Notes under the pieces: model-generated
Databases searched by the model: none
Told to the model about the DNA's origin: nothing
The model's input: only the letters and a program-made list of their open reading frames with translations
Program-made: the position numbers and the translations under genes
DNA from: Uranotaenia lowii
Taxonomy: Eukaryota > Arthropoda > Insecta > Diptera > Culicidae
DNA: 64,000 nucleotides
Reading direction: 5' to 3'
Assembly: GCF_029784155.1 (NCBI RefSeq)
Contig: NC_073693.1
Coordinates: 180,813,802-180,877,801, forward strand
Part shown: one piece after another, positions 45,271 to 56,800 of the stretch
Layout of the letters: each line of letters opens with the position of its first letter
Position numbering within the stretch: the stretch's first letter is position 1

Positions 45271-45781
45271 GTCAGGCGATTCAAATTAAGCTGTAGCTCT
45301 ATTATTCAGTTGACTTCATCGAGTCGAATTCGCTACTAGATTACCCGGCAGAAAACGCTTATCCTTCCTTCATTAATGGTTCTCATACTGCCTCGGGGGG
45401 TTTCTCATTATGCCTCTACAGTGACTGATTTTCAGCTTTCGGCAAAAATTTTTAATGCATTGCATTAATGCATTTTTAAACATTTTTATCTAGTTTTTCA
45501 AGTTTCATCCAATTAGGTAATAGACTATTTGAGTGTCTGAAAACGAAACAATGATGTAATTCACATATTACAGCTGTTTTCTATGGTTAAATAAGCGTTT
45601 TCCTTAAGGTGGCCATTATGCCCTTATCTCCCCTACTGCAATTTGGTCAGTTTGTAAATATGTAGCCAAAAATTGAGAACGTGCTAGTTTGATATTAACG
45701 ATTAACGATATCTAAAAATGAACTGTTTTTTTTTTATAAATGGGCGATCCTTCAATTGACGCTCTATCCGGTCTCTTCTTT

Positions 45782-46287
45782 GGGGCCATTCACATACCAC
45801 GTGGACAACTTAGGGAGGAGAGGGGGTTATGGAAATGTCCACGCTTGTCCACGGAGAGGGTGGTAGGGGTTTGGGTCATGTCCACGTGGGCAAACTTACT
45901 TTTAAAATGTTTTCTAAAGGTGAATAAATATTAAGATGTTTAAATAAAAATCTTAAAATTTCAAAGCTTTCCAGTATAAGTTTGAACAATAAATAGCTAC
46001 TCGAAAGCAAGTTATGAATACATATGATAGTTTAGAAATTTAAAATTTATAAAATTATTTTATAGGTATCAGGAAATAATGAATTCTTTTTTTTTTTTAA
46101 TCAGCCATTGCAATATCGAAAAGGCAGAAAAAGGGAATTTTCTAACTGTCAAATTAGATTTAGAAAAAAACCAATTTCAATTCTGTCCACGTGGGCATCC
46201 GAGAGGGGGGTAGGGGTTTGCCAAATGTCCACGGAGGGGGGAGGGGGTCAAAAATCTCATTTTTCTGTCTGGTATCTGAACGGCCCC
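45782..46287. mobile_element. GGGGCC-ended MITE, copy 2
   Basis: Left end GGGGCCATTCACATACCACG and right end TCTGAACGGCCCC, flanked by TTT (45779-45781, 46288-46290). Homologous to 31449-31919, including the CCACGTGGGCATCC block near the right end. Confidence 0.75.
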
Positions 46288-46354
46288 TTTTCTAACCTTG
46301 ACCGGACCGTAAAATTAAAATCTCAATTATACAGCGTGGCACAAATCAATTGAT

Positions 46355-46421
46355 GAGTTGGTATTGTAGTAAGATGTCGGACAGCACATTCGGAGGACTG
46401 GAGTTCAACTCTCGGTAGAGA
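46355..46421 (+). other. tRNA-like segment of a second palindrome, left arm
   Basis: GGTATTGTAGTAAGATGTCG (A-box-like) and GGAGTTCAACTCTC (B-box-like), followed by a T8 run. Homology with the inverted partner at 47544-47610 extends past the T-run for about 50 bp (CGTTTTACT...TTTATTTTGC). Confidence 0.5.
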
Positions 46422-47543
46422 ATTTTTTTTTCGTTTTACTCAAAATACTAAAAATTGTTTATTTTGCTTTTTTTGATTAAGTTAAATCATTTTCAATCTT
46501 GTCATTATTGATATATCGCCTCCACTTTTGTAGCTTTATGCTATTTTGGTAAGTTTAATACAATCTTTACATCTGGTTTATTTGTTTGAAAAAATCTGTT
46601 GTTCCTGCGATATACCTTCTTGAATGTTTTCTAGGCAGGCAGTAGAAAACAAAATATTTACTTTCTCATTCCCAATACCCATTCAATAGGAATTTGCTTC
46701 AAATATACTTCATAACTTGAAAGCATAAAAATTATTCAAAGTCCACTATAAAAAATTGAAAATTCTAACTTTTTTATTTCAGAGTTTTGTAGTATCTGAT
46801 TGCATCATATTTAAACTAAATTTCAACTTCCATAGATTTATCGTGTACAATCAGACGTATGGATTGTCAATAAATAACCGACGAATGGACAGAGCGGGTC
46901 TCTTTCCATTCGAACGGCTGATCACTAAAACATCGTGTAGTTTATCCTACCTGAAAGCCCCTTTTACATATCCCAATTGTTGGAGTCATTTTGGCTATTT
47001 GTTTGGAAGTGAACACAACAGTTTGGCGACGAGGAAAATTTAGTTTCGCGAAAGTTTTAGAAGTTGTACTGACTTCGAAATAATTTTTCGGCTAACGGTC
47101 GGTGCGTGATAAAGTGAAGTGCAAGTTGATCCCGGCGGCATTAGCATATTCTCAACTTTTTGGAGACATGTAAACGAATTGACTAAACTGCTATACGATT
47201 CCACCTTTTTTGGGCTAAATGAATTATAAGAAAACACTCAATACCAACGTGTTTACGATGGTTATTGAAAACGTCTTACTTGTCGATTTGGATTATCATT
47301 TCTATTACGATTTCATGTTAGCTGGGGAGCGTCACACGTTTTTTTTATGTGAAGAGGCTCCCCAGTAAATATACCCGTCACCCGAATATGGGTGACGTGG
47401 CGACGAACGTGTTATCGGAGCTCGAAAAAATGCGTGCGGCGTCAAAAAAATCAAAGCCTACTTTTAAACAAGATTCCAACGATTCGATTTTCCCACAAAA
47501 TGCAAAATAAACGATTTTAAATAATTTTAGTAAAACAAAAATG

Positions 47544-47610
47544 TCCTCGACCGAGCTTTGAACTCCAGTCCTCCGAATTCGCAGTCCGGTATCTTACCAC
47601 GATGCTATAA
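47544..47610 (-). other. tRNA-like segment of a second palindrome, right arm
   Basis: Minus strand: TAGCATCGTGGTAAGATACC and GGACTGGAGTTCAAAGCTC, then a T-run. This arm lies outside the 43913-47326 inverted repeat, whereas its partner lies inside. The two structures therefore overlap and do not nest cleanly. Confidence 0.5.
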
Positions 47611-47625
47611 TAATCCACGCTATTA

Positions 47626-49749
47626 CTCTATAGGTGATATTTTCTTTACGAGCTGCTCAATGAAAAAAGGGAGAGATCGAATAGAGTTTGATGGACCGCC
47701 CATTTATCGTAAATCAGTTTACGCATTAGCTTATTCTCAACTTTTTGAAGACATACCGTCAACAGGGGGCAACAAATTTTCAACTTCAATGGCTTCTAAA
47801 AAACTTATATTCACAGTTAATCCTACCCCTTATGCATCAAAAGTTTTATTCTTATCTAAGTTTATGGCATTTCGGCAAATTGAAATTCTAGTTAGAGAGC
47901 AATTAAGACAGAAATGAAAATTGATATTTGGAAAGGTCAAAGCTAGAGCGCTTTGGGTAGAAGAAACGAATAGATGGTGAAAAATGTGAGCAGGGCATTG
48001 TGTTATCGACAGCTTTTTACTGCTTGTGTGATTCTTTGCCCAGCAAAATCAAAAGTTTTAAGGATGATGGAACATCAAATTGGCGTAGTTAGAAAAATTA
48101 TTGGTTTCTTTAGTTATTTTTAATTTTCTAAAAACATGCTATTTTCACTCTCACATTTTCATTTTCACATTTTTGACTGAAAATAAGGATGCTGCATACA
48201 TTTAGGGGTTAAATAATACTACGAAAAATTCTACAAGCTAAAATCATAAAAATAAATGTTTGGATGAAAGAAATTTCAATGTTCTTGTACATGGAAATGA
48301 GATTTACAAGGTGTTTCTTTGAATTGAATTTTGTTGCATTTAACCCCAGACACCTAACTAAATTTAAAAAATTTTTATTTAAAAAAAATGGGTGATTGTT
48401 TGAAATTTTTTTTACATCAACAGTGTTGGTATAGGATGATGAAACCAGTGAAAAGTTTGTAGGTAATGATATCAAGCCAATCCGTCATACTGGGTAATGT
48501 TTTTACGGCATCGATAAATGTTAAAATTTGTACATTTATTGCTCGATTTTTCAAATTTTATATAAAAATAAAAATCTTTAAAAAACTAGCTAAAGATGCG
48601 AGAAATTATGTCATCATCATTTTGTAATCATGCATTAAAAGATAACTTTATTACAATACATTAAATTAAAAATTGATTCAGTGTGGTGTTATATAAATGT
48701 TGCATTCAACACCGCTGTTGCATGATGCCCCGTTTGACGGTATTTACGAATTGACCAAACTGCTTCCGACTCAACTATTTTTGGGCAATGCTAGTCGTAA
48801 ATGAATGTATGTATGTATGTATTTCTACCACCCAGGTAGCAAGGCACAGCCGGTAGCAGCGAGCAACTTTTACTTTACAACTTGTTGAAGATACCTCAAC
48901 TGGAAATGCTCAATAGTCTTTGTGCGTTTGAGTCCCAACTAAACGGGTATGAGCACATGCTAGATTCTTCAGTTGCTAAATGCCTTTCAACTTGACTGCA
49001 TGCAGATTCCATCCTCTTTAAATATTTAACTGAATCATATTTAAAAAGGATGGACTCAATTGCAGCAAGTAATATTACCAGCGAAATGCACATGTTTTTA
49101 TGCTATGGTCAATTATGCGCTTTGACCATAGAACATGAACGAAAAACAAACATTTTCGTTTGCTTTTTCTGTTTATTTCTGCTTTAAGCGTTTGCCTTTA
49201 CGTTACGGCTCAAACTTTTTTTCTGACCACCAGATGTCGTTCCATAACATTTCTCAATGCATAAATTTTAATCGCAGAAATATTTCCCAGTGAGAAATAT
49301 CCCAGTAATTACACCATGAGAAATATCCGTGTGCGTAAAGAGGGAGATATGTTAAAATACCTAAAAAATAACTGTTTGATATTTTATTTATTTCTGAGTG
49401 TATGTTTGAATTGGCTGCTATACAACAGAGGAAGCTATAAAGACAACTTTCAGTTTATAGCAAGAAATATTTCATCTTTGAATACTTGTACTATTTGCCA
49501 CAAGGTGGTGCTAGTATATGAGTTGAAAAGAAAAAGGGATGCCAAAAATATTATTTCAAAAAAATATTTTTTATTCAAAATGTAATGGTACAAGTAAAAC
49601 AACAAATTAAGAATGGTTCTAATTTTTGTGGTTTTTCAATACACACCATTTGTTTGAACATGTTATATAGGAAGACACATAAAAAAATATCCCGTTGTAG
49701 GAAAATTGAATAAAATATATAGACAACTTGCAGATCTAATTTCTCTGAC
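47626..49749. other. Spacer between palindromes and satellite array 2
   Basis: No gene recognised. It holds two copies of the GTTGACGGTATGTC-type phrase (47755-47785 minus, 48717-48745 plus) and a (GTAT)n run at 48803-48820. GCATTAGC(A/T)TATTCTCAACT occurs at 47139 and 47724. A short hairpin TATGGTCAA/TTGACCATA lies near 49104-49131. Frames such as 47558-47917 have no domain. Confidence 0.45.
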
Positions 49750-52378
49750 TCTAGTTCTAGTTGTGCCACCTATACTGGGTTGTTCGGGACAGTCTCTAGA
49801 ACACTCCTGATATAGTGGCTACGAGTTTATATCGAGGTTTTTGAACAACATTTTTCAAACATTGATATTGCATTTTTTTTTATTTTCAACAAAAAATCTG
49901 CATACTGAACTTTGAAACCCTATAACTCGCCTCTGACCCTAGTTCTGGTAATGCCACCTATACTGGGTTGTTCGGGACAGTCTCTAGAACACTCCTGATA
50001 TAGTGGCTACGAGTTTATATCGAGGTTTTTGAACAACATTTTTCAAACATTGATATTGCATTTTTTTTTATTTTCAACAAAAAATCTGCATACTGAACTT
50101 TGAAACCCTATAACTCGCCTCTGACCCTAGTTCTGGTAATGCCACCTATACTGGGTTGTTCGGGACAGTCTCTAGAACACTCCTGATATAGTGGCTACGA
50201 GTTTATATCGAGGTTTTTGAACAACATTTTTCAAACATTGAAGTTGCATTTTTTTTTATTTTCAACAAAAAATCTGCATACTGAACTTTGAAACCCTATA
50301 ACTCGCCTCTGACCCTAGTTCTGGTAGTGCCACCTATACTGGGTTGTTCGGGACAGTCTCTAGAACACTTCTGATATAGTGGCTACGAGTTTATATCGAG
50401 GTTTTTGAACAACATTTTTCAAACATTGAAATTGCATTTTTTTTTATTTTCAACAAAAAATCTGCATACTGAACTTTGAAACCCTATAACTCGCCTCTGA
50501 CCCTAGTTCTGGTAGTGCCACCTATACTGGGTTGTTTGGGACAGTCTCTAGAACACTCCTGATATAGTGGCTACGAGTTTATATCGAGGTTTTTGAACAA
50601 CATTTTTCAAACATTGATATTGCATTTTTTTTTATTTTCAACAAAAAATCTGCATACTGAACTTTGAAACCCTATAACTCGCCTCTGACCCTAGTTCTGG
50701 TAGTGCCACCTATACTGGGTTGTTCGGGACAGTCTCTAGAACACTCCTGATATAGTGGCTACGAGTTTATATCGAGGTTTTTGAACAACATTTTTCAAAC
50801 ATTGAAATTGCATTTTTTTTTTATTTTCAACAAAAAATCTGCATACTGAACTTTGAAACCCTATAACTCGCCTCTGACCCTAGTTCTGGTAGTGCCACCT
50901 ATACTGGGTTGTTCGGGACAGTCTCTAGAACACTCCTGATATAGTGGCTACGAGTTTATATCGAGGTTTTTGAACAACATTTTTCAAACATTGAAGTTGC
51001 ATTTTTTTTTATTTTCAACAAAAAATCTGCATACTGAACTTTGAAACCCTATAACTCGCCTCTGACCCTAGTTCTGGTAGTGCCACCTATACTGGGTTGT
51101 TCGGGACAGTCTCTAGAACACTCCTGATATAGTGGCTACGAGTTTATATCGAGGTTTTTGAACAACATTTTTCAAACATTGAAGTTGCATTTTTTTTTAT
51201 TTTCAACAAAAAATCTGCATACTGAACTTTGAAACCCTATAACTCGCCTCTGACCCTAGTTCTGGTAGTGCCACCTATACTGGGTTGTTCGGGACAGTCT
51301 CTAAAACACTCCTGATATAGTGGCTACGAGTTTATATCGAGGTTTTTGAACAACATTTTTCAAACATTGAAATTGCATTTTTTTTTATTTTCAACAAAAA
51401 ATCTGCATACTGAACTTTGAAACCCTATAACTCGCCTCTGACCCTAGTTCTGGTAGTGCCACCTATACTGGGTTGTTCGGGACAGTCTCTAGAACACTCC
51501 TGATATAGTGGCTACGAGTTTATATCGAGGTTTTTGAACAACATTTTTCAAACATTGATATTGCATTTTTTTTTATTTTCAACAAAAAATCTGCATACTG
51601 AACTTTGAAACCCTATAACTCGCCTCTGACCCTAGTTCTGGTAGTGCCACCTATACTGGGTTGTTCGGGACAGTCTCTAGAACACTCCTGATATAGTGGC
51701 TACGAGTTTATATCGAGGTTTTTGAACAACATTTTTCAAACATTGATATTGCATTTTTTTTTATTTTCAACAAAAAATCTGCATACTGAACTTTGAAACC
51801 CTATAACTCGCCTCTGACTCTAGTTCTGGTAGTGCCACCTATACTGGGTTGTTCGGGACAGTCTCTAGAACACTCCTGATATAGTGGCTACGAGTTTATA
51901 TCGAGGTTTTTGAACAACATTTTTCAAACATTGAAATTGCATTTTTTTTTATTTTCCAAAAAATTCTGCATACTGAACTTTGAAACCCTATAACTCGCCT
52001 CTGACCCTAGTTCTGGTAGTGCCACCTATACTGGGTTGTTCGGGACAGTCTCTAGAACACTCCTGATATAGTGGCTACGAGTTTATATCGAGGTTTTTGA
52101 ACAACATTTTTCAAACATTGATATTGCATTTTTTTTATTTTCAACAAAAAATCTGCATACTGAACTTTGAAACCCTATAACTCGCCTCTGACCCTAGTTT
52201 TGGTAGTGCCACCTATACTGGGTTGTTCGGGACAGTCTCTAGAACACTCCTGATATAGTGGCTACGAGTTTATATCGAGGTTTTTGAACAACATTTTTCA
52301 AACATTGAAATTGCATTTTTTTTTATTTTCAACAAAAAATCTGCATACTGAACTTTGAAACCCTATAACTCGCCTTTG
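49750..52378 (-). repeat. Satellite array 2, about 14 units, inverted relative to array 1
   Basis: Same 187-188 bp unit as 34366-43550 but on the opposite strand (AGTCTCTAGAACACTCCTGA from 49791 to about 52237, 13 intervals). Units look more uniform than in array 1: nearly all have the TTTTCAACAAAAAATCTGC version of the A/T tract. Some units read GGTAATGCCACC in place of GGTAGTGCCACC at the left end. Confidence 0.97.
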
Positions 52379-53884
52379 ACCGGTATAGTGCTTCTTTTAC
52401 TAGGTGGCCCAGTTAATTTAATACATAGAATATCGCTTATTCTGTACATCGCGTTTATCTGTTATTTGAATTGCTTTACTTTTTGATAACATTTCATACA
52501 ATTTGGCAGCACTGCTCGATTTTATGGAATTATTTCAGGGCTTTTGAAATGTTTCGCCGTTGTACCTAACTTCACAGCGGTATAAAGCTCGCAGTTGTTT
52601 TAAAAGCCCGCGTTCGGATATAAAAGTTTTCTAATGTGTGAAAGGTTTGAATCATGGATGAGCTTTTGGCATCGTAGTGCTAATGAAAAGCTTGTGCAAA
52701 CAGGTCAGTCTGATGACGCAAATTACTTCCGATAGGAATACGGAATTATCAAATATCAATCAATGATTTCCAGCCTGCAGCGTCTATTACAAGTTACAAA
52801 ATAAGTAGTTACTTGTCCTTTTATTTAATTTGGAAACATTTCTTTGAGTTTTTTTTTAATTAATCGCTGATACAAGATGTAGATATGTACAGTTTTAATT
52901 ATTTTGTAGTTTACTAATTTGAAGGAAACGCAGCATTTTCGTAGTTAGGTGGTATCTTAGATTTCTTTCCAGTCATGAAACATAATTTATTCTCATATTT
53001 TCCTGTGGACGCTCAAACAGGAGATGGCATCCGATAATCAAATTTTAAATAAGACGCGTATCTAATTTTTGTATTACTTAAAACGTTTTTTAATAGCAAC
53101 TGTTAGTATAAATTATGTCATCCTGTTCAGGTTATTTTTAATTAACACAGTTTATAAGAAAGGGAAGTGGAAAATATCTTAAATCTTTGATGTGGTGTTT
53201 GATGGTGTTTATGGTGATTGGTGGTGATTTGGATAGGTACATTTGGAAACGCCGGTTTTTTGCTAAAAGGTGAGAGGGGCTACAAATGGCGATAGTTTTA
53301 AAACTATCTTGTTCTATCTAGTGCGAATATCGATGAAAGCGTAAAAGTTGGTGAAAGTACGGAGTAAGCAAAACTGGTTCCTCATGGTTATCTGCAGCAT
53401 CTAGGGTTACGACAAAAAATTGGTGAGTTCTTCCCATTTTAATTTGCATATTTGTTTATTTTTTTTTTAATTCCTCAATCCTATTAGGATTTCCCATTAA
53501 CATGAATAATCCTTCCCCCTCCTGTCTGAAACAGCGCACCTTTTTATGTAGAGTCACATGAGTTTTCTGCACCTGAAAAGTTAATCAGTTGTTTCGACTG
53601 AAATTTCTGTTTTATTTTGTAAGCTGATTTTTGGATGAAAAACAGTTTTCTGGGATTTAAAATGGCTTTTAATGCTCTAATGGTATTTTTTAATCTACAA
53701 GACAAGTTCTTTCAAGTTAAAATATTGCTCAAAACTATCGAATATTTTTATTTAATGCACTACTTTTTAATTTATTCTTTAAATTCTTTCATATCTAGCT
53801 AACTTGTAATCTTAAATATTTGAGCAAAAATCGCCATAACCATACCTAAAAAGTTCAAGCGTATGAGTGAATATCTAATTCCCA
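52379..53884. other. Spacer and likely 3' UTR of the transporter gene
   Basis: No gene recognised. Minus-strand AATAAA-type hexamers occur in the AT-rich part at about 53740-53785 and could serve the transporter mRNA. Confidence 0.4.
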
Positions 53885-56800
53885 TTACAATCGAGACGCC
53901 AACGGTTTAGACCGAAAACCATTTGCAACAAGCGGTACGATGGAGGATATATGTCGTCCACGAGTTTCCGGCAGATATAATTTAAGTAGCAGTGTTAAAA
54001 GTACGCATGTTACGGTGAATGGCAGGAACACAAAGGCACCCCACGCTTTTTGTAAAGTTGTAAACAGTATTGCTACCAAAAAATTACATCCCCACGATGC
54101 CAAACTACCCAACGCCATTGCTGCAGGTCGGGGCCCAACTTCAAACAGTTCTAAAAGAAAAGAAATAAAGAAAACAGTAAACAAAAATTATAGGCCAACA
54201 TTATACAGGATATGACCATGGTACATGGATAATAACAGGTAGGCTTGGATAACAAAAATCAGGACACCGCGAAGAAAAAAATCAGGATTTTTCAGAACAC
54301 CATTAAATTGACGAAAATAACATGCAGCTCTGCCTAGATCGCATAACTGAAGGCGAAGTACATTAGCACCTGTATTTCGACGCCTCAAATTATGCAACTA
54401 AAGCAAGAAGAACTTTGGCTGGCCTGAAATCAATATCGAAAAACACTATTTAGATATCATTTGAACCAAAGATTATCATCGGTAAAACCGGTTAAACTAT
54501 TTTATTAAAGATTTGTTTCATTTTTTCACATTACACATTAAATTTAGTTATAGTTTAGATATTTTTTTAAAAATCAGGACAAATCAGGACATTTTAAAGG
54601 TATATTTTCAAAAATAAGGACAATTCAAGCGTTTTTGAAGAATCAGGACGGCATCTCGAAAATCAGGACAAATCCTGAAAAAATCATGACACCTGAAACC
54701 CCTGATGTACACAGCATGCTTGCATACCAACAAATTTGGCAGTTTTATATGGAATAGCAATCAAAATAATTAATTTCTCCGTCGATAGCTATTCGATTCT
54801 TTTGAAAAGGGCTTCAGATTAAAGAATGATTCTTCAGGCTCATCGGAAAATATTTTTTGCATTGGATTTTCGGATCTGAACCATAAATAATGAGCATTCA
54901 AAAGTAATTTTCACCGTCGTCCCTCTTTTTACGAGAGCAAGCAAAGTAATATTTTCTTCTGTTTCAATGTTCGGAAAATCGCTCAAGAAAAGCAATCAGG
55001 ATTCGTTTCAAGCTAGAATACTTATACCTCCGAGTGCTGTGATACGAACGTGGTAAAAGTATCCGTTGAATATTTGTCGAACATTAACACTAACTAGATA
55101 CATAAAAATATACCATGCTTCATCGGGAGCTACCGTTGCTATTCGTCACGTGGCAAGTCAACGGTGATCGACATACTTGATGATACATTTTGAACGTCGC
55201 TCCCACAATCATTCACTAACGCCTATGCTCCCATAATTGTTGATAATGATAGACGATAATGAATGTCTCAGAATGAAAATCTGAAGAAATGCCAAGACCA
55301 CATGTTGAAAAAAGCCGTAGCACATGCTGGACAGTTCATTGCGGTTACTTAGTAATGATTTTGTTCTTCTACGCAAAGCGAAAAGTTAAAAATCATATTA
55401 TAACCTTTACACATCTCTCAGAACTGATACATAGCAGTTGTGATCCTAGAAAGTTGAAAACCACCAAGGAAGGCAATCACCATCGAGGCGTTCGTTGCTA
55501 ATAGTTTGCGTCCTTCTTTACCACATCATGTTTTGTGGGAACGTTTCAAATATAGAAGCGTCGTTGTCATGCATGATTGTTTATATGATTTGGTTGGAGA
55601 GGAAAAATTGACTGCTTCGATGTTTTGGCTCTGAATGCAGTAAAGCATGGCTGATTGAAAATGATTGATTTTCGGAACATTGTTCTGTTTGTGTTAAACA
55701 TTTGATAAATGATCTAAAATATTTCGTATTTCTGTGATGAAAAGTCAATTCGTTTGAATTTCTATTCAAATCACAAAAAAGGCAAAAATATCACTAAATT
55801 TTAGTTTAAAATCGAGAAAAAGCCCATTGCATATTTCATTTAGCGGTGTTGAAAAGCCAAATATTGTTCGTTGCATTTAAATGCATCAGTGCATATTTTT
55901 CTCATAATTTTATTTCTTCTCAATTTTAAGAAAAATGTGATTTTTTGATAAATTCCGTACATTTGCCAGTTTTTTTCCATAACTATTTTTCGGCGCCTCT
56001 TACCAACACGTTGAAATAGAGCGGAATCTCCTACCTTGTATATTTCAAAGTACTATGGGATATGACTAGGTTTTGTAACATAGTGGAATCAGTGGGGAAT
56101 GGTTGAAAGATGAAATTCCAATCGGTCTTGTTGATTATACGGGCTACACCACAGTAGCACAAATTTTCATCTACAAATAGTTTTATTAAGGCATTTAACT
56201 CATAAATATTTTTTGTGTCGAGTATTCATTGCACAAATGCAATGAAATTTTGTGATTGCAAATACCATTTGCATCGTCTATCCGCAATGCCAGGTAAATG
56301 TTTGACGTTTTGAAGTTAGGACAAATGTATGGCCGTTTTCAAAAGCTCCCTAACTAATCTAAACTTTTCTGTGGAGGACATGGTGTCGCTAGTATTTACT
56401 TAATAACTCCCATTGCGCTGTTTGATTGTGCGCGCAATCTACACACAAAACTTTCGAGGCCGGAAATTAGCAAAAATTTGCTCAAATTTGACCAGCTAGA
56501 AACTTAGCAATCAATTTAGCAAATTTTTCGAACTAAAATTTTAGCAAACGAGAGAAAAATTTAGCCGCCGCAACTTTTGCTCACTATTTAGCAAAACCGG
56601 TAAAAAAATGCCCCGGATCTGAAATTTCAAAATTTATTGTTTTTTCTCTGCAAATTCCGAGGGATGTTCGATAAATAAATAAAAATAACGAATAAATTAA
56701 CTTTAAATTTATTTTTCACGTTTTTCGGAACTTCATTTACCACTTTTCGTTAAATTGCCAAAGGTCGACCCTCATCAATGAAGCACCTGAGTTGTGCCGG

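Larger units (their letters stand above)
44057..45633. mobile_element. TA-flanked inverted-repeat element with tRNA-like arms
   Basis: Ends GGGGAGATAAGGGCATAATG and its complement, with TA on both sides (44055-44056, 45634-45635), as for Tc1/mariner-type target sites. Degenerate arms continue inward: about 44460-44670 matches 45165-45395 inverted, each containing a pol III-box-bearing tRNA-like segment. An RTE LINE fragment occupies the centre (44820-45135). Confidence 0.65.
43913..47326. mobile_element. Possible DNA element with 100-bp inverted ends
   Basis: CCCAGCTAACACGAAATCGT at 43913 aligns with the complement of the sequence ending at 47326 (CCCAGCTAACATGAAATCGT) for about 110 bp, including ATTTTCAATAACCATCGTAA. 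No transposase is visible between them. The interior is filled by other elements (44057-45633, 45782-46287, one tRNA-like arm). No target duplication was recognised. Confidence 0.5.

Noticed and set aside
49316..49585. 89-codon ATG frame before satellite array 2
   Set aside because: Hydrophobic and Lys/Asn-rich because of AT composition; no domain and no promoter or splice evidence.
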